From Tilletia caries (Eukaryota > Basidiomycota > Exobasidiomycetes > Tilletiales > Tilletiaceae), in the NCBI GenBank assembly GCA_032718865.1, contig JALUTQ010000027.1, positions 930,001 to 994,000 of the forward strand: a DNA stretch of 64,000 nucleotides, read 5' to 3'. A program made the translations under genes and the position numbers. Below, in pieces: positions 43,350 to 55,721 of this stretch. Position 1 is the stretch's first letter. The number at the start of each line of letters is the position of its first letter. The notes under the pieces were generated by a model, which was given only the letters and a program-made list of their open reading frames with translations, was not told the DNA's origin and did not search any database.

Positions 43350-44212
43350 AGTGTTCTCGAAGGACGGCCAGCAAGCGAATATCCAGCTCCAACCCGGTTC
43401 TCTTCCGGAGGACTTGTACATCATTCCGCTTCCTGTCCTGGGCCCTCGCCCTCCCTCAATTCTGCACTTGATAAGGCATAAGGGACTATCTCGATGAGAT
43501 CTGAAGGTCACAGACTCACAGGCGCAGCTCGACGCGGACAGGGCAGCGGAACCGGCGAAAGGTTTTGATTGAAGCCAAGAAATGATTCCGTGGCTCTCTC
43601 ATTCGAGCTGCATCGCTTTCGCCTTTCGGTCCCCCTCTTCCGTCGGAAGTCGGGACATGGTCTTGGCCTCGGCCCTCGGTGCCTCGGCACTCGATTAGTG
43701 ACGCCAGCCGACGCCTGGTAAAAGATGCACAGCTCATCTGGGAAGGGAAAAGGAGTGAGGATTCTGAAGGTGGGTGAGAATGAAACGGAAGAACGAAGCG
43801 GGTGATGAAGCGGACGGAGAGATCGGAGAGCGCACGTGGAAGAATGGGATCACAACCGCGTTTCTCTTGTATGCGGGTGATTACAAACAAAGGGTGTGGG
43901 TTTGTAATTGTTCCTTCGTGCTGGGGCTGGCTCCCATCTCGCCTGCCTCACACGGACTGAGTGAGTTCTTGAGTGGCCTGCTCTCCTCTTGCTCTTGCTC
44001 TTGCTCTTGCTCTTGCTCGCACTCGCACTTGAGCCGACGACGTTGACCGGAAAGTCTTTGCGCTCGAACCCTTCCGTCTCCACCGCGCCATCCGCCGGCG
44101 TTTCGCTTCATTTCCTAACCGCTTCCATCCCCCTCGACACTCGCCTCGCCTCGTCGCCCTCACCCACCCGCGCCCCAACTCTCGCACTCCTATACACAGA
44201 GACAAAGAGACG
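43350..44212. other. Gap and G-beta promoter with CTTGCT microsatellite
   Basis: 863 bp without a gene. 43988-44017 is a tandem of five CTTGCT-type hexamers, followed by CGCACT repeats. The last 150 bp before the G-beta ATG are C-rich. Confidence 0.6.
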
Positions 44213-45617
44213 ATGTCGGCCGTGTCAGCATCAGCACCACCAGCAGCAGGGCCCATCAGCAATGCGGCCGAACTGCAGGACCGCATCGCAGGAGCACGCA
44301 GGGAGGGCGAGTCGCTCAGAGAACGGATCCGGTCCAGGAGAGATCAGATGGCCGACACCACATGTGAGTTCCCATACATGCGTCGATCCGCTCTTCAGAC
44401 CACTGATCTCACCCACCCACCCCTTTCTCTCTTTGTTCTCGATGGCAGTACGCGAGGCATCAGCCGACATCGCAACACTCCCGCGCATCGTCATGAAGCC
44501 ACGTCGAACGCTCAAGGGTCATCTCGCAAAGATCTACGTGCGTTTACACCCGCATACATCCTCGATACCCGCATACATGCGCTGACATTCCCTTATTTTC
44601 TTCCTTCTCTTCGTCACTAACGGACGCCCTTCCGCAATTCTGGTTTCGCTCCATATCCATGGATTGTACGACCATCACACACAGGCCATGCACTGGTCCG
44701 CAGACAAACGTCATCTCGTGTCTGCCTCACAAGACGGAAAGCTCATCGTCTGGGACGCATACACAACAAATAAAGTACACGCCATCCCCCTCCGATCCAG
44801 TTGGGTGATGACATGCGCCTACGCTCCCTCGGGAAACTGGGTCGCCTGCGGTGGTCTCGACAACATTTGCTCCATTTACAACCTCCGCGGGAGAGAGGGC
44901 TCCGTCAAGGTCGCCCGTGAACTCTCGGCTCACACCGGTTACCTCTCCTGCTGCCGCTTCCTCAGCGACCGTCAGATCATCACCTCGTCTGGAGACATGT
45001 CGAGCATGTTGTGGGATATTGAGGCAGGCGTCAAGACGCACGAGTTTACCGACCACACCGGCGATGTCATGAGCATCTCCCTCTCCTCAGATCCAAACGT
45101 CTTCGTATCCGGCGCTTGCGATGCTACCGCGAAGGTCTGGGATATTCGACTTCAACGTGCCGTCCAGACGTTCTCTGGGCATGAGAGTGACATCAACGCA
45201 GTGCAGTGAGTATCTCGACTTTCCGAAGTGCATCCCGTCATCGGTGTCTAAACTCTCGCTGATCGCCCTCAAATTTTTGGGAAAAATTTCAGATTCTTCC
45301 CCAGCGGTGCAGCTTTCGCAACCGGCTCAGACGACGCCTCCTGCCGCCTCTTCGACCTCCGCGCCGACCGCGAGCTAAATCAGTTCACCCACGACAACAT
45401 TCTCTGCGGAATCACCTCGGTCGCCTTCTCCGTCTCCGGCAGAGTCCTCTTTGCCGGTTACGACGACTACCTGGTCAACGTCTGGGACACCCTCAAGGGT
45501 GACCGTGTCGGTGTCTTGGCTGCGCACGAAAATCGCGTCAGTTGCTTGGGAGTCAGTGCAGATGGCATGGCGCTGTGCACTGGCTCGTGGGACTCCAAGT
45601 TGCTCATCTGGGCATGA
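44213..45617 (+). CDS. GPB1: Heterotrimeric G-protein beta subunit
   Basis: Four exons (first 44213-44363; third 44686-45207) encode about 355 residues. An N-terminal coiled coil ([19 protein letters not shown]) pairs with G-gamma. Seven WD repeats follow: [82 protein letters not shown] and a final [10 protein letters not shown]. Length and the [20 protein letters not shown] segment are those of true G-beta, not of other WD40 proteins. It acts at the plasma membrane below G-protein-coupled receptors, including pheromone or nutrient receptors. It lies about 19 kb from the HD genes. Confidence 0.95.
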
Positions 45618-46307
45618 ATGTGAGGCATCCGTTTCCCTCCCCTCGTCCATCCTCCGCATCTCGCCCTTCTACTACCAGGGTGCGTCATCTGCAGTCGAAA
45701 GCAAACCGACACATACGCAGCCAAGAATCAAAGAAGCAAAGAAAGATCGCCCTCGCCTTTTTTAACACGACCCCGAACAATCCCTACCCGCGACAATTTC
45801 TTCTCTCGATCTTTCCCCACCGTCTTTACGCTGTGGGAGGCTTTCCCAACCCCCTAACTAGCCCCGCAAAGAACGGCAACACACAGCGACACATCCGCCT
45901 TCCTCGCCTTCTTTCGCTCCCCCCCCCCTTTTTCTACTTCCTCTAAACGACGCGTATACCCGCCATTTCACTTTCATCCTTTCTTTTATCGTTGCCCCCT
46001 CGGACGTACGGGCCAAAGGTTCTTCCGCCTTTTTCCCAGCGGCGCGTTCCTTCTCCCCTCCTCCTCTTAAGCAGTCTACGACGTCCTGTCTTTTCCTCTG
46101 ACATTCTGGTTCCCTCTCTCTCTCCCGTCCCTTTCTCCTCTCTGTCGGCTCTCGTGTTCTTTTTACTTTTTCCTCTTTTTTTCATGCAAGTTCATTCTGG
46201 CTCTGTTGTGTCCTTTGCTCTCCCGTTCTGATGCTGCGGCGAGAGGCCACAAGGAAGGTCGAACGGGCTTGAGTTTGGGTTACTTCTATGCTTCTTGCGC
46301 GTTCAGA
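45618..46307. other. Convergent 3' region of G-beta and GNL1
   Basis: 690 bp, strongly C/T-rich on the plus strand (45900-46200), with no gene visible. It contains the 3' untranslated ends of both flanking genes. Confidence 0.6.
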
Positions 46308-48914
46308 TTACTCGTCCCCTTCGTCATCTTCGGCGTCTTCATCGTCGGCAGCGGCAGCGGCGGCCAGGAAGACGGACCCTCCCAACGCACTCGACCGCTC
46401 CGTAGCCCATTCGTCCTCGTCCTCGTCACTATCGCTTTCCGTTCCCTCCTTCCCTCCCCCGGCCGCTTCATCGCCATGCTTTTCGACTTCCTCCGCCTTC
46501 GCAGTCATCAGCGCCAGTCCTTCCTCTCTCAACCTCGCTCGCTTGCTGATCAGCGGCGCTGCACCCGCACGTTTGCCCTTCTTGCCCTTGCCACCTTTCC
46601 CTCCCGGAGCTGAGGTGGGTCCGGCTGATGCCGTCGCAGACTGATCCTGGCCGTGACGGAAGTTGATCTTGATGGGTCGATCCCTCGCCGTCGTGTCTTC
46701 ATCCGCATCGGTATTGAGAGATGCCGTCGTCAGAGATTGCGAGAGCGCCATGGACTCCCGATCCGTCGTTCCCTCCGCTTCGGTGAGATCCCCTTCATCA
46801 TCGCTGTCATCGCCGCCATCATCATCGCCGGCATGGACACCCCCGAGCCAGATGCCCTTGCCGCGTTTCAAGAGAGCCTCGATGTCCAAGTCGTCTAACT
46901 TGCCCGAGGATGTAAGTTCCTGCGACTGTGCCAATGAGGAGGCTCCCTCTTCGCCTGCGGCCTTGCGATGATGAGGTGCCATCGACGGAGGACGGAAGGC
47001 CCAGGGGATCCTGCCTTCCGCCAAAGCACGCATAACCCAATTGCCAGCGCGATTCGTGTCCCATCGGTTCGCTTTGGCCGTGCGGAAGCCGTACCTCGCC
47101 GCAACATGCTCTAAAATCCGAGCTGCCGTCCACTCAAACGGAACACGTTCACCTCCGTCTTCGTCCCCTTGATTCGTCGAGTTGCCCTTGGACGAGCTTG
47201 GTTCAGGGGGGAGCGTATCGACTGGCAGCCGCAATGCTTCCTCGAGGGGCATGTGCGCCGCTACGAAGCGCACACTAGACGAGATGGCTTGAACCTGGGA
47301 AATGGGCAAGATGGAGCCGAGAACTTGCAATTCATGGCCTACCAAGGAAGGGAAAACGAGGCCCGGAGAGTCGCACAATCTGATTCGCGCTTTGGGAGCC
47401 TCGCCGGGCGAGGAGGTTGGGGGTCGAGCCAGACCTTGAGCTTGGCCGAGGAAGTGCGTCTGGAACGCTTTCGTCTTGCCGGGCGTCTTGCTCGCTCGGA
47501 CGAGGTTCGACCCCAGGAGCGCGTTCAGCATGGAAGATTTGCCGACATTTGGTTGGCCTGATGTATCGAGTCTTGAATGGTCAGTTGATTAGGATAAGAT
47601 GAAGACCGAGTCAGTCTTCAAGGCAATACGCACCGATCATCCCAATGGTGAGGAACTCGGCTGAACTTTCAGCTCCATCTGCATCAGCAGTTTGGGTGTT
47701 TGACTGGGCTTGACCGGCATACTTTTCCATTCGGTTGAAGATGTCCCAATCGACATGTTTCACGCAAGGAGCCTTCCAAGTTGGGTCAGAATCGCTGGTG
47801 CTGGACCTGAGGCGCGGTGGAGGCTGTACAAGTTGGGAATGGATGCGCTTGAGGGATTCGATGAGCGATTGACGCGAATCGGGAGCCATGAACGAGGTCC
47901 GCATCGATCTCGACCCTGTGATTCGTCCCGAGGCCTGGTCAGCCGAGCGTCGCGTATTACCACACCAAGAAATTCGCTCGAGATCTTCTCACCTTGACCT
48001 TCACGAGCCCCAATTTCGCGGTAGCTCTCCGTAATGACCACATCTGTCCACTCTCCGAACTGTTCCAGAAGCCACGTCCGCCACCCCTCTGCGATCGCAC
48101 GCGGTACAAGGTCCGCCTTCGTCAGGACGAGCAAAGTCCTCCGCCCAGCTTTGGCTCTGAGAAAATCGATGAGGCTCGGAGGCAGGTGGAGGAGCGGACA
48201 TCTCGTGTCCAGAAGGACGCAGAGCAGATCCGAGCGCTCAGATACTCGCCAAAGCTGAGCGAAAACAGAGAGATTGCGTTCGAACTGGGAGGGAATCTTT
48301 GCTTTGGCAGGATCCGATCCGTGGCCGGGTGGCAAGTTGGTTTCCGACGCAAGGGCGGGAAGCCGATCTGCTGAGTGTTTGGCGATGATCTCGTCCGTCT
48401 GGTGGAGCCAGGCCCGGAAGACTTCAGCCTCGTTCGACTCGAGTGCCTTCTTGTCCATATCCCGATTCCATCGAGGCCGCTTTGGCAGCGTCAGGAGCGG
48501 CTTCAGGGTCGTCTTGGACTTTAACGACGTCGTTCCCTCAGCGCCGCTTTGCTTAGGGTCATCCTCATTATTGGTCGAGCTGGAGCTTTTTGCAGACCGG
48601 CCGGCCTTCCTGGCCGCTTGCACTTGCTCATACTGATCCCACTCGATCCCAAACATCTCTGAGGGATCAAAGATGGCATTGCGAGCAGGAACCGGTCGCG
48701 GAAGGACCGTATAGTACGCGTCCAGCCCGAGTGAATCGAGCTGAGCAGCCAAGAGCTTCGAGAAGGTGGACTCGATTTCGCGCGCTGCTTTCGTTCGCGT
48801 GGCCCTTCGCGTGTAGTCCGCTGCCTTGGCTAATCGCTGGGCCCGTTCTTCCTCTTCCTGCGCCGCGCGTGGACCGCGTAGTCCAGGACGCTTCTTGATG
48901 TTCTTGTTCGGCAT
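46308..48914 (-). CDS. Circularly permuted GTPase, GNL1/HSR1 type
   Basis: At least three exons from MPNKNIKKRPGLRGPRAAQ to an acidic C-terminus. The GTPase motifs come in permuted order: LLDTRCPLLHLP, then LTKADLVP (G4), then GMIGQPNVGKSSMLNALLG (G1, across an intron) and RLCDSPGLVFPSLV (G3). FRTAKANRWDTNRAGNWV and RIPWAFRPPS match the GNL1 branch more closely than Lsg1. GNL1-like GTPases belong to the YlqF/YawG family and act in ribosome biogenesis. The C-terminal Asp/Glu-rich part is basidiomycete-like padding. The promoter, 48915-49027, abuts a KDZ transposon. Confidence 0.85.
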
Positions 48915-49107
48915 ACTTGCTCAAATCATCATGGTGGAAGGTCCGCAGGTTGCCATGGACACTTCGACCTCTGCTTTTCTCGCCAGTCGCCACTCAATTC
49001 ACACCTCACACATTTCGATTCCAACTAGGGACAGGTTTTGGTGAAAAAGTAGTTGAAACCCCGGCCAAAAGGCAGAGCTGTGACAGCCAGAAACCGGTTA
49101 GGCTACC

Positions 49108-49151
49108 TGCCAGGAGCTGGCATGCTGGCGTTTTTCTGCCAGGAGATGGCA
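49108..49151. repeat. Subterminal palindromes, outer end of KDZ copy A
   Basis: TGCCAGGAGCTGGCA (49108-49122) and TGCCAGGAGATGGCA (49137-49151), 14 bp apart. Equivalent sites lie at the other end (54401-54415, 54423-54437). They are candidate transposase-binding sites. Confidence 0.7.
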
Positions 49152-49304
49152 GATTGCAGCAGCGAAGAGCAGCCATTCCCAAGGCTTCAGTCACTGCTCC
49201 CACACGACATCAACATCAAAACAACACCGCAGGAGAGCGCGATGGCACCTGGTTAGTCCTCACCTTGCGCTGCGGACGATTGGACGTGCGCTGGCTGCTG
49301 ATGC

Positions 49305-51106
49305 ATGTCCATTGTTCAACGATTGCAGACAAACGAAAGCGTTGCAGGCAAGGCTGTCTGGATCCGGCAGATCCTCGGTCTTGTGCGTTCCTTCCCTGTT
49401 CACACAGTGGGAGAAAGCGAGGTATGTGGAATCAGTGCTCTACGAGCTCAAGCGCTTGCTCTCCTTGAGGCACGAGCCATCATCGATGAACCATTTCGTA
49501 CTTCAATTACAGGTACAGCGAAGAAAGTCGATGCAGCAGCTGCGGAAGCACCAGGCACAATCATCGCTGGAGCAGAGGACGCGGTTTCGGCAACGGCGGC
49601 ACCTGCTGCGCCTGCGGTCTCCGCCACAGCAGCGGCAACGACGGCGCCTGTTGCGGTCTTCTTGTCGTCCAATGCTTCCCTGGCTCCTGGAGGCAACGAT
49701 GGCGCAGAGAAGGATGTTTCTTCTCTCTCCCCGGCGTTAGTAGCAGCTATGGCTGCTGCTGCTGATATTGGCGGAAATTTGGCAGCTGCTGCTGCTATCG
49801 GCCTAGATTCCGCCCAGGTGCGAACGACACCAAGCACAACAATTTTTCCCTCCTTCGCCGTTTTTCCGGAAACCGCGCGTCCTCACCTGCTCCCAGCATC
49901 GATTCCACAGACGCCGCTTTGAATGTGTCTGATGCGCGCCTAGATGCCGCGCTTTCTGCTGCATCACTTGCACGGCAAGTGTCGGGTTCGGGTCACACTC
50001 CGATGCAAGGTGAATGATTACGACTTTTTTCGCTCGATACGATACACAATCGCTGTCCGCTGACAATGAACTTTTTTCTCCTCACTCTTCTCAGCTGACA
50101 GCACAATCAATGAACCTTCATCATCTACTGCACGAGCGAATACCGACATTAATGCGCACAGCCCCAGCGGCGACATTGAAATGACTGGGCGTGGTGAGTA
50201 TGGTGTATGATATCCGAAAATTGCGCAGTCAGATACCGATACAGTCTAGCAGCGAGTCTGACCTGGAAGGTGTGCCTTTCCGTTCTTTTTTTGAAACACT
50301 CAGAAGATCAATCGGCGCCCTCGGCGTCGCCTCCGCAGGGCGGGAAAGGGAAGGGAAAGGCTTCTCAATCTTCGCCAGATGGAGACAAGTATACAGATGC
50401 TCAAAGGCGGGAGATATGGAGTATGTGTATGCAAAGCGCAATGCGAAAGTGCGTCTCATGCCTCAATGCTGACACTTATGATTGATTCTTCTTCACAACT
50501 GACAGATAACATGGAGGAAGCACAAAAATACGCCCTGATGCACTGGGAGTATGAAGCGAATGCGGAGGAGCGGTGTAGGATTGCAGGTCGCAGCTTCAAG
50601 CTGATTGAGAGCGTGAGTACCCGAGGGCCGACCATGCCATACCGAGAGAGAGAGAAAATGGCTAATGCACAATGCAAATCTCCTGCAATTAGGCCGCAAA
50701 GCTTTCTGTCCGAACTGGAATGGGCGTGTTTGTGGGTCTCGCCCATCTAGATCAAGGCAAGCACACCACGCAAGAAACTCTTTTCGTCAGCCCCTCGCTG
50801 TGCCAGCGAGATCGACCGACGCTCAGACAGATGGGCTTAGACATGATGGCCACCTTCAAGGAGGCCACAGACACATATCGAATCTCGCAACGTACGGAAG
50901 CGGCGAAGGCAATCAGGGATTCGAAGCTTCGTATTGCTCAGATGGACATCATGAAGTCGCAGTTGCAGGAATTGCGCGCGGAGCTTGCAAGGGAAAAGGC
51001 CAAAAATCAAGCACAGTCCAACCCAGGCACCATCACAGCTCCACCGTCCGGCCCGTCGACGTCTCCGACCGCATCGACGTCCGACTTGTCGTCTGAGCAT
51101 CCCTGA
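49305..51106 (+). CDS. Unknown second gene of KDZ copy A
   Basis: A multi-exon gene of unknown family, convergent with the transposase. From MSIVQRLQTNESVAGKAVW it passes through an Ala/Thr/Ser-rich stretch, then exons with SPDGDKYTDAQRREIWSMCM, NMEEAQKYALMHWEYEAN and FVGLAHLDQGKHTTQETLF, and ends in a helical coiled-coil-like part (AKAIRDSKLRIAQMDIMKSQ) with a Ser/Thr/Pro tail. No DNA-binding, dioxygenase or nuclease motif is visible; the TET/JBP genes known beside some fungal KDZ elements are not it. One homopolymer difference near 49843 shifts the frame relative to copy B. The exact start and first exon are uncertain. Confidence 0.6.
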
Positions 51107-54100
51107 TCCGGCGACGATTCCAAATCGACAGGAACACTCTCACGAGCGCGACGGCGTGCTCCTGCTTGCTGTAGGAGACCGTCTTCTTGATCCGAGCCAG
51201 ACCGGCATTCCCACACTCTGCTGCGGATGAGTATACATGTTGGAGCTGTGGATCGTTCCTCATGTACGTAGAGAGACGACTTGATGCCGAGCAATCCGTA
51301 TGGCCCTTCTCGTGCATTTGATCGACTACAAAGAGAGTGTCTTTGAAGTAGTCAGGCTCTCGACGTAGAGAGTATGGTCCAAGCTGACAAGCAAAGTCAT
51401 ACACTATCACTGAAGGAGCAATGGGCCAGTGACAGTGTATGGCTGAGAACACATCGTTGCGTCCCTCCGACTTTGGTATGACGTGAAATCCAACGCAAAG
51501 ACGATGTGTACACCACAAAGCCATGAGTCCTCCAGTACGCTTGCGCTTCACATACTCATCATAGAACTTGCGACAATGCTGGCTTGAGTCCTGATCTTGT
51601 TCCTGGCCAGCCTGTTTCTCGCCACTCCTCCCATCTTTGCCTTCGTTGAGATGAGGATACGTCGGTCTGCTGCGGCACTTAGCTGCTCCATAGTGCGAAC
51701 CCGTTTGCGTGTAAGGAGCAACGTCAAGCTGAGTAGACGATGATGAAGGCGGCGGTGTTGCTCGTGGATGGAGCGCGCTCAGCTGGTAGTTGATAACGTC
51801 GACTGTAGCGCGCATCAGGAGATGCAGGTCCACGAGCAGGGAGTGATGGCTTTGACAGGCAGGGGATGTGAAGGCCAGTACGACGTTGCCGAGGAAAGGA
51901 CATCGTCGTGCCAGGCTGGTACCTAGGCGGACGTATCGTTCTGTTGATGCTTGCGAGGCGGACATCTCGGCCAGACTGAGCAGAAGGGGGGCGATCGAAG
52001 GCCGACAAAGCTGGAAGACTCCTTCGTTGGCACAGAACTGATCGATGAGGTTATGAAGCACAAGCTCGAGTGATGAAGGCAGAGAAGGGGCAAGGCAGAT
52101 GACGAACAACAGCTGCTCGTATTGACGCGCCCATAGTGCAATCGGACCCGGGAACGTCGGGAGCGCAGAGTGAAGGTTCGTAGAGAACGTTTTTGAGGAG
52201 CTGGGCGTGGTCGATGTCGACAGTCTTGAGCGAGCGACAGAAAGCACGCGCGGCACGTCGAACGGAGACTGGCGGGAGAAAGGGGGTGACGGTTCCAGCA
52301 CGGGCGTTTGTATTGATGTCAGGACCAACAGTGGTCGGAGGAGAGAGCCGGGCGTGGGTTAAGTTTGAGCTATATGCGAGAACGATGCCGTCTGCGATGA
52401 CAGTTGATGGTTCGGCCCACATTGCGGGCGGGAAAAAGAGACTTCAAGCTGCTGGATGCGGACGTAGGCGAAATATAACTTGACGAACGTGCTGCGAGCG
52501 AGGAACTTCGTCTTCAGGTTGGGCGAGTGTTGCTCGTAGGCCTGCTGGGTAGTGGTACAGAAAGCTGTAAAGGGCGTCGGGGAAGCAGATAGCTGGGAAG
52601 AATACGAGTTGAACAGCTCGTGAGACACCACTACCGCGTTGTTCCAATTGAACAGACCATACTCGCAAAGATCAGGACCAATGCTTCTTGTTTCTGAGCT
52701 TCTGCGGCATGTGCACTCCTGCGTCTCTATCTCAGTGATCAGGGGTCCTGAACTGTAATAGACGACGCACTTTCTGCGCAAGATCTCTTGAAAATTGTTG
52801 CTGGGTCGTCCGCAGTCGCACCGCGCATGATCTCCTAGTGGGAGAGGTGAGGGCAGGGCTTGACCCATTGTGGGTGAGCGGGGTTCTGGATCAGTGGAGA
52901 GGCGGCAGAACGGAGGGGGGGCGGGATGGGAAGGTGAGAACAAGAATTGATTTGGACGTGAGCTCGAACACTTTCAGCCGTATGCGAAAGCTGCTGAAGG
53001 TCGTCTGCACGTGAATAAACATACAAGTCAGAAGATGATGGACAATACCTGCTGCTTCTACTAGCGCCTGACATTCAGCACAGTTCATTCTACTTACCTT
53101 GCTGGTCTTCCTCGTAGTCATCACTCTCCTCACTGTCTTCAAGCTGTGGTTCAAGAGATTCCTTCCAGAACATCTTTGCTCGCGTTCGGTGAACGCAGGT
53201 GCTGGCCGGAAGCGCATTGCTGGAGCAGTGTGATGCCGAGCATGTCCACCGTTGAGAGGATACGAGAGAAACGATGCATCGCTTTCCATCCTGACTGTTG
53301 GAATGGATGGAGCTCCGGGTCGACAGAACTGAAAACCAAGCACGCCGACCGTGCAAATGAGAGGCAAATTCAATGGCAACTGGATTGGCTGCAAGATAGA
53401 ATCAATCGTGGTAAGTAAATGACTGCGAACGAATGATCTTCATGCACAGACAGACCACTGATCTCCGCCTTCTGCTCAACCATCGGTTCATGAGAAACTC
53501 ACGTTCAGAACACAAAATAACCTCCTCCTTAAACCGCAACGTGTCCTGACGCATGGCCTGCTGATGGAGACAATCCAGTCCGCCTCTTCCTCTAGTGCAG
53601 TCGCATGTCGTCAGGCGCTCTATTTGATCCGCGTTCAGACCCTCGTACAAGGTGACATGGTAGAAAGAACCAAGCTGTGCAAATGAAAGATATCAGAATT
53701 GCGTCAATTGAATAGGATCTCAGGGGCAGATCACGATTCCCAAGTCCCAACATACCAGCGGCAGACCCATGGCGCAGTCCTCGAGAACCCAGCAGCTTCT
53801 ATCGATGCGTGCGCAGTAGGCAAACTTGTCGGTGAAAATCAAATTGGAGTAGCTGCTCGGGGTGTCGACCGGAAGTTGCCTGGTCTCTGAAAGCTGGGTG
53901 TTACTGCTGGAGGCGGCAGTGGGAAGGGTCTCTTGAGCTCCGAGAATGTCGTTATCATGATCGTGGAAGGAAAAGTCGACGCCATCATCGAAGAAGGCGT
54001 GTTGATCGACTGCTTCTCGCGGATCGGCGGAGGAAAGGTCGCGGGCAGCCAATGCCACAGATTTGCGATTCCGCTGTCGTTTACGTGGCGCTTTCCGTCC

Positions 54101-54286
54101 AGAAGAGCCCGAAGATGGAGAAGAAGTACTGCTGGGAATGGGAAGCAGATTGGAACAAGCTGAAGAAGCCGGAGTCGGTGGGAAGGGAAGAGAAAGCTGC
54201 GAAGAAGGTTGGGCTATATCTGGAAGTTCAGGCACCCAAGCTGGCGTTGGGGATCCCTGAAAAGCAGAGCTTGAGTTCGAGTTCAT
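51033..54286 (-). CDS. KDZ (Kyakuja-Dileera-Zisupton) transposase, copy A
   Basis: ATG 54286; introns near 53675-53755 and further on; stop at 51033. The N-terminus is Ser/Pro-rich with an RKRQRNRK basic motif. A Cys-rich part (CDCTRG...C; CDCGRPSNN; ECTCRRS) resembles the Cys clusters attached to KDZ transposases. The catalytic core lies in the last 431-codon frame (51033-52328): VYDFACQLGPY, FVVDQMHEKGHTDC and SSAAECGNAGLARIKKTVSY provide the D, D and E positions of the KDZ RNase H fold. The 3' end overlaps the convergent second gene by 74 bp. The middle exons are not resolved. This copy has the more open core of the two. Confidence 0.8.
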
Positions 54287-54400
54287 TGCGAACAGATACG
54301 GAAAGGCAGAGTGCTGTGGAGTGGTTTGCGCTTATGGTGTATGGACGTACTGCGTGAAGGTCGCTTTGGGAGGCCCGGAAAAGTGTATGCACAACTGCCC

Positions 54401-54437
54401 TGCCAGCTCCTGGCAGGCTTCCTGCCATTTCCTGGCT
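54401..54437. repeat. Subterminal palindromes, inner end of KDZ copy A
   Basis: TGCCAGCTCCTGGCA (54401-54415) and the weaker TGCCATTTCCTGGCT (54423-54437), mirroring the outer-end pair. Copy B carries the same set inverted, near 55572-55607 and 60860-60905. Confidence 0.65.
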
Positions 54438-54495
54438 GTTTATTCGGTTCATGTCTGGCTGGGACTTAAACCAACTTTTCACCAAAACCTTTCCG

Positions 54496-55512
54496 ATGAA
54501 TTCGGTCTTTCCCCGGCTCGATCCGGGCCGCCATCATCCCGACAACACCCGGGCTTCTTATCACGCACTGCGCACACGACCGCGACCACCACGACCCATC
54601 CCCATCACAGCAGCATTCATTGGAAGGCCTCTTGTCTGTCTCTGCAGTCACTCACTGTTGGACTTGGCTCTCTCTTTGCTCTCTCTACGTTCTCCCCCAA
54701 GACACCTTCTTCGACTCGTTTTCTGACGAGCTGACACTTGCCTTCCTGTCCATGCGTCTTCCCCTCTGCTCTTGATCTGCTCTCTGCCCTCCGCGCTGAT
54801 TCAATGAACTGACATTGTCTTTGCCTTCATCCCTCTCTCAAGATATCTTTACCTTCTCTGCGCTCCATTGATCAGCTGATCTTTTGTATCTTTGCTCCTT
54901 CCATTCCATCCCCTTTGGCAGACAGCTTCACCACGTTTCCGTTTCCAAGCTTGACGCCGACTTCGACCTATGAGCCGAAGAAGACGCTCGGTATCATATT
55001 TGCCTCTACAGGATCAGAAACAGGGACGATGGCAAGCTGCGAAGGTCACGACTTTGCTGGGTCGGCCTCAAAGCAGGCCAAGATCAACTCCAATACTTTC
55101 AACTGTGGGCGGCGTACGACAACTGAGAAGGGCCCCGGTCGGTCAAGTCACCGAGGACGTGAAGCAGGGCGACAACGACAAGGCGACAAGGCGACAAGTA
55201 GTGACAACGGCTACCTACCTGCTATCTAAGACGCAAGCGGGACGAGGTGGAACAACGGAAAGCCACGTGGCGAGAGGCGAGCGGTTAAGTAGGACGCCGG
55301 GGTGCGGAGATGAGAAGGTTATTTTTCTGTGTCTAGCGCGTTTTGTATGAAGAAAGATTGACGCGTTCGATTGTTGTTCACTCGGGTGTGATGTTGTGAA
55401 TTGTGAAGTGTGAAATGTGAAGTGTGAAAGGTCGCTGTATGTGGGCTTCCTTTTGTTTGTTCCGTGACGCTGGCTGAGGTGCGAACTTGTGGAAGGCATC
55501 CTGCAGAAGCAC
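54496..55512. other. Spacer between the two KDZ copies
   Basis: 1,017 bp, single copy within the window. The left half is C/T-rich with intron-like CTGAC...CAG stretches (54750-54919). The right half has short GGCGACAA tandem words (55155-55200) and ATGTGAAGTGTGAAA-type repeats (55400-55430). No family recognised; it may be host DNA or another element's remnant. Confidence 0.5.
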
Positions 55513-55721
55513 CGGAAAGGTTTTGGTGAAAAGTTGGTTTAAGTCCCAGCCAGACATGAACCGAATAAACAGCCAGGAAATGGCAGGAAGCCTGCCAGGA
55601 GCTGGCAGGGCAGTTGTGCATACACTTTTCCGGGCCTCCCAAAGCGACCTTCACGCAGTACGTCCATACACCATAAGCGCAAACCACTCCACAGCACTCT
55701 GCCTTTCCGTATCTGTTCGCA

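Larger units (their letters stand above)
49028..54495 (-). mobile_element. KDZ DNA transposon, copy A (5,468 bp)
   Basis: Imperfect terminal inverted repeats of about 40 bp share AGGTTTTGGTGAAAA; the outer end starts GGGACAGG and the inner end finishes CCTTTCCG. Boundaries come from the point where similarity with copy B (55513-60981, opposite orientation) stops on both sides. It encodes a KDZ transposase (minus) and a second gene (plus). Palindromic subterminal repeats lie within 130 bp of each end. I find no target-site duplication around it. Confidence 0.9.

Noticed and set aside
49028..54495. Target-site duplication of 8 bp around KDZ copy A
   Set aside because: Flanks TTCCAACTA and ATGAATTC do not match, nor do those of copy B, nor any inner/outer combination I tried.
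54915..55229. Gene in the KDZ spacer (MADSFTTFPFPSLTPTS...)
   Set aside because: Frame is low complexity, the splice partners are not defined and no family is recognised.
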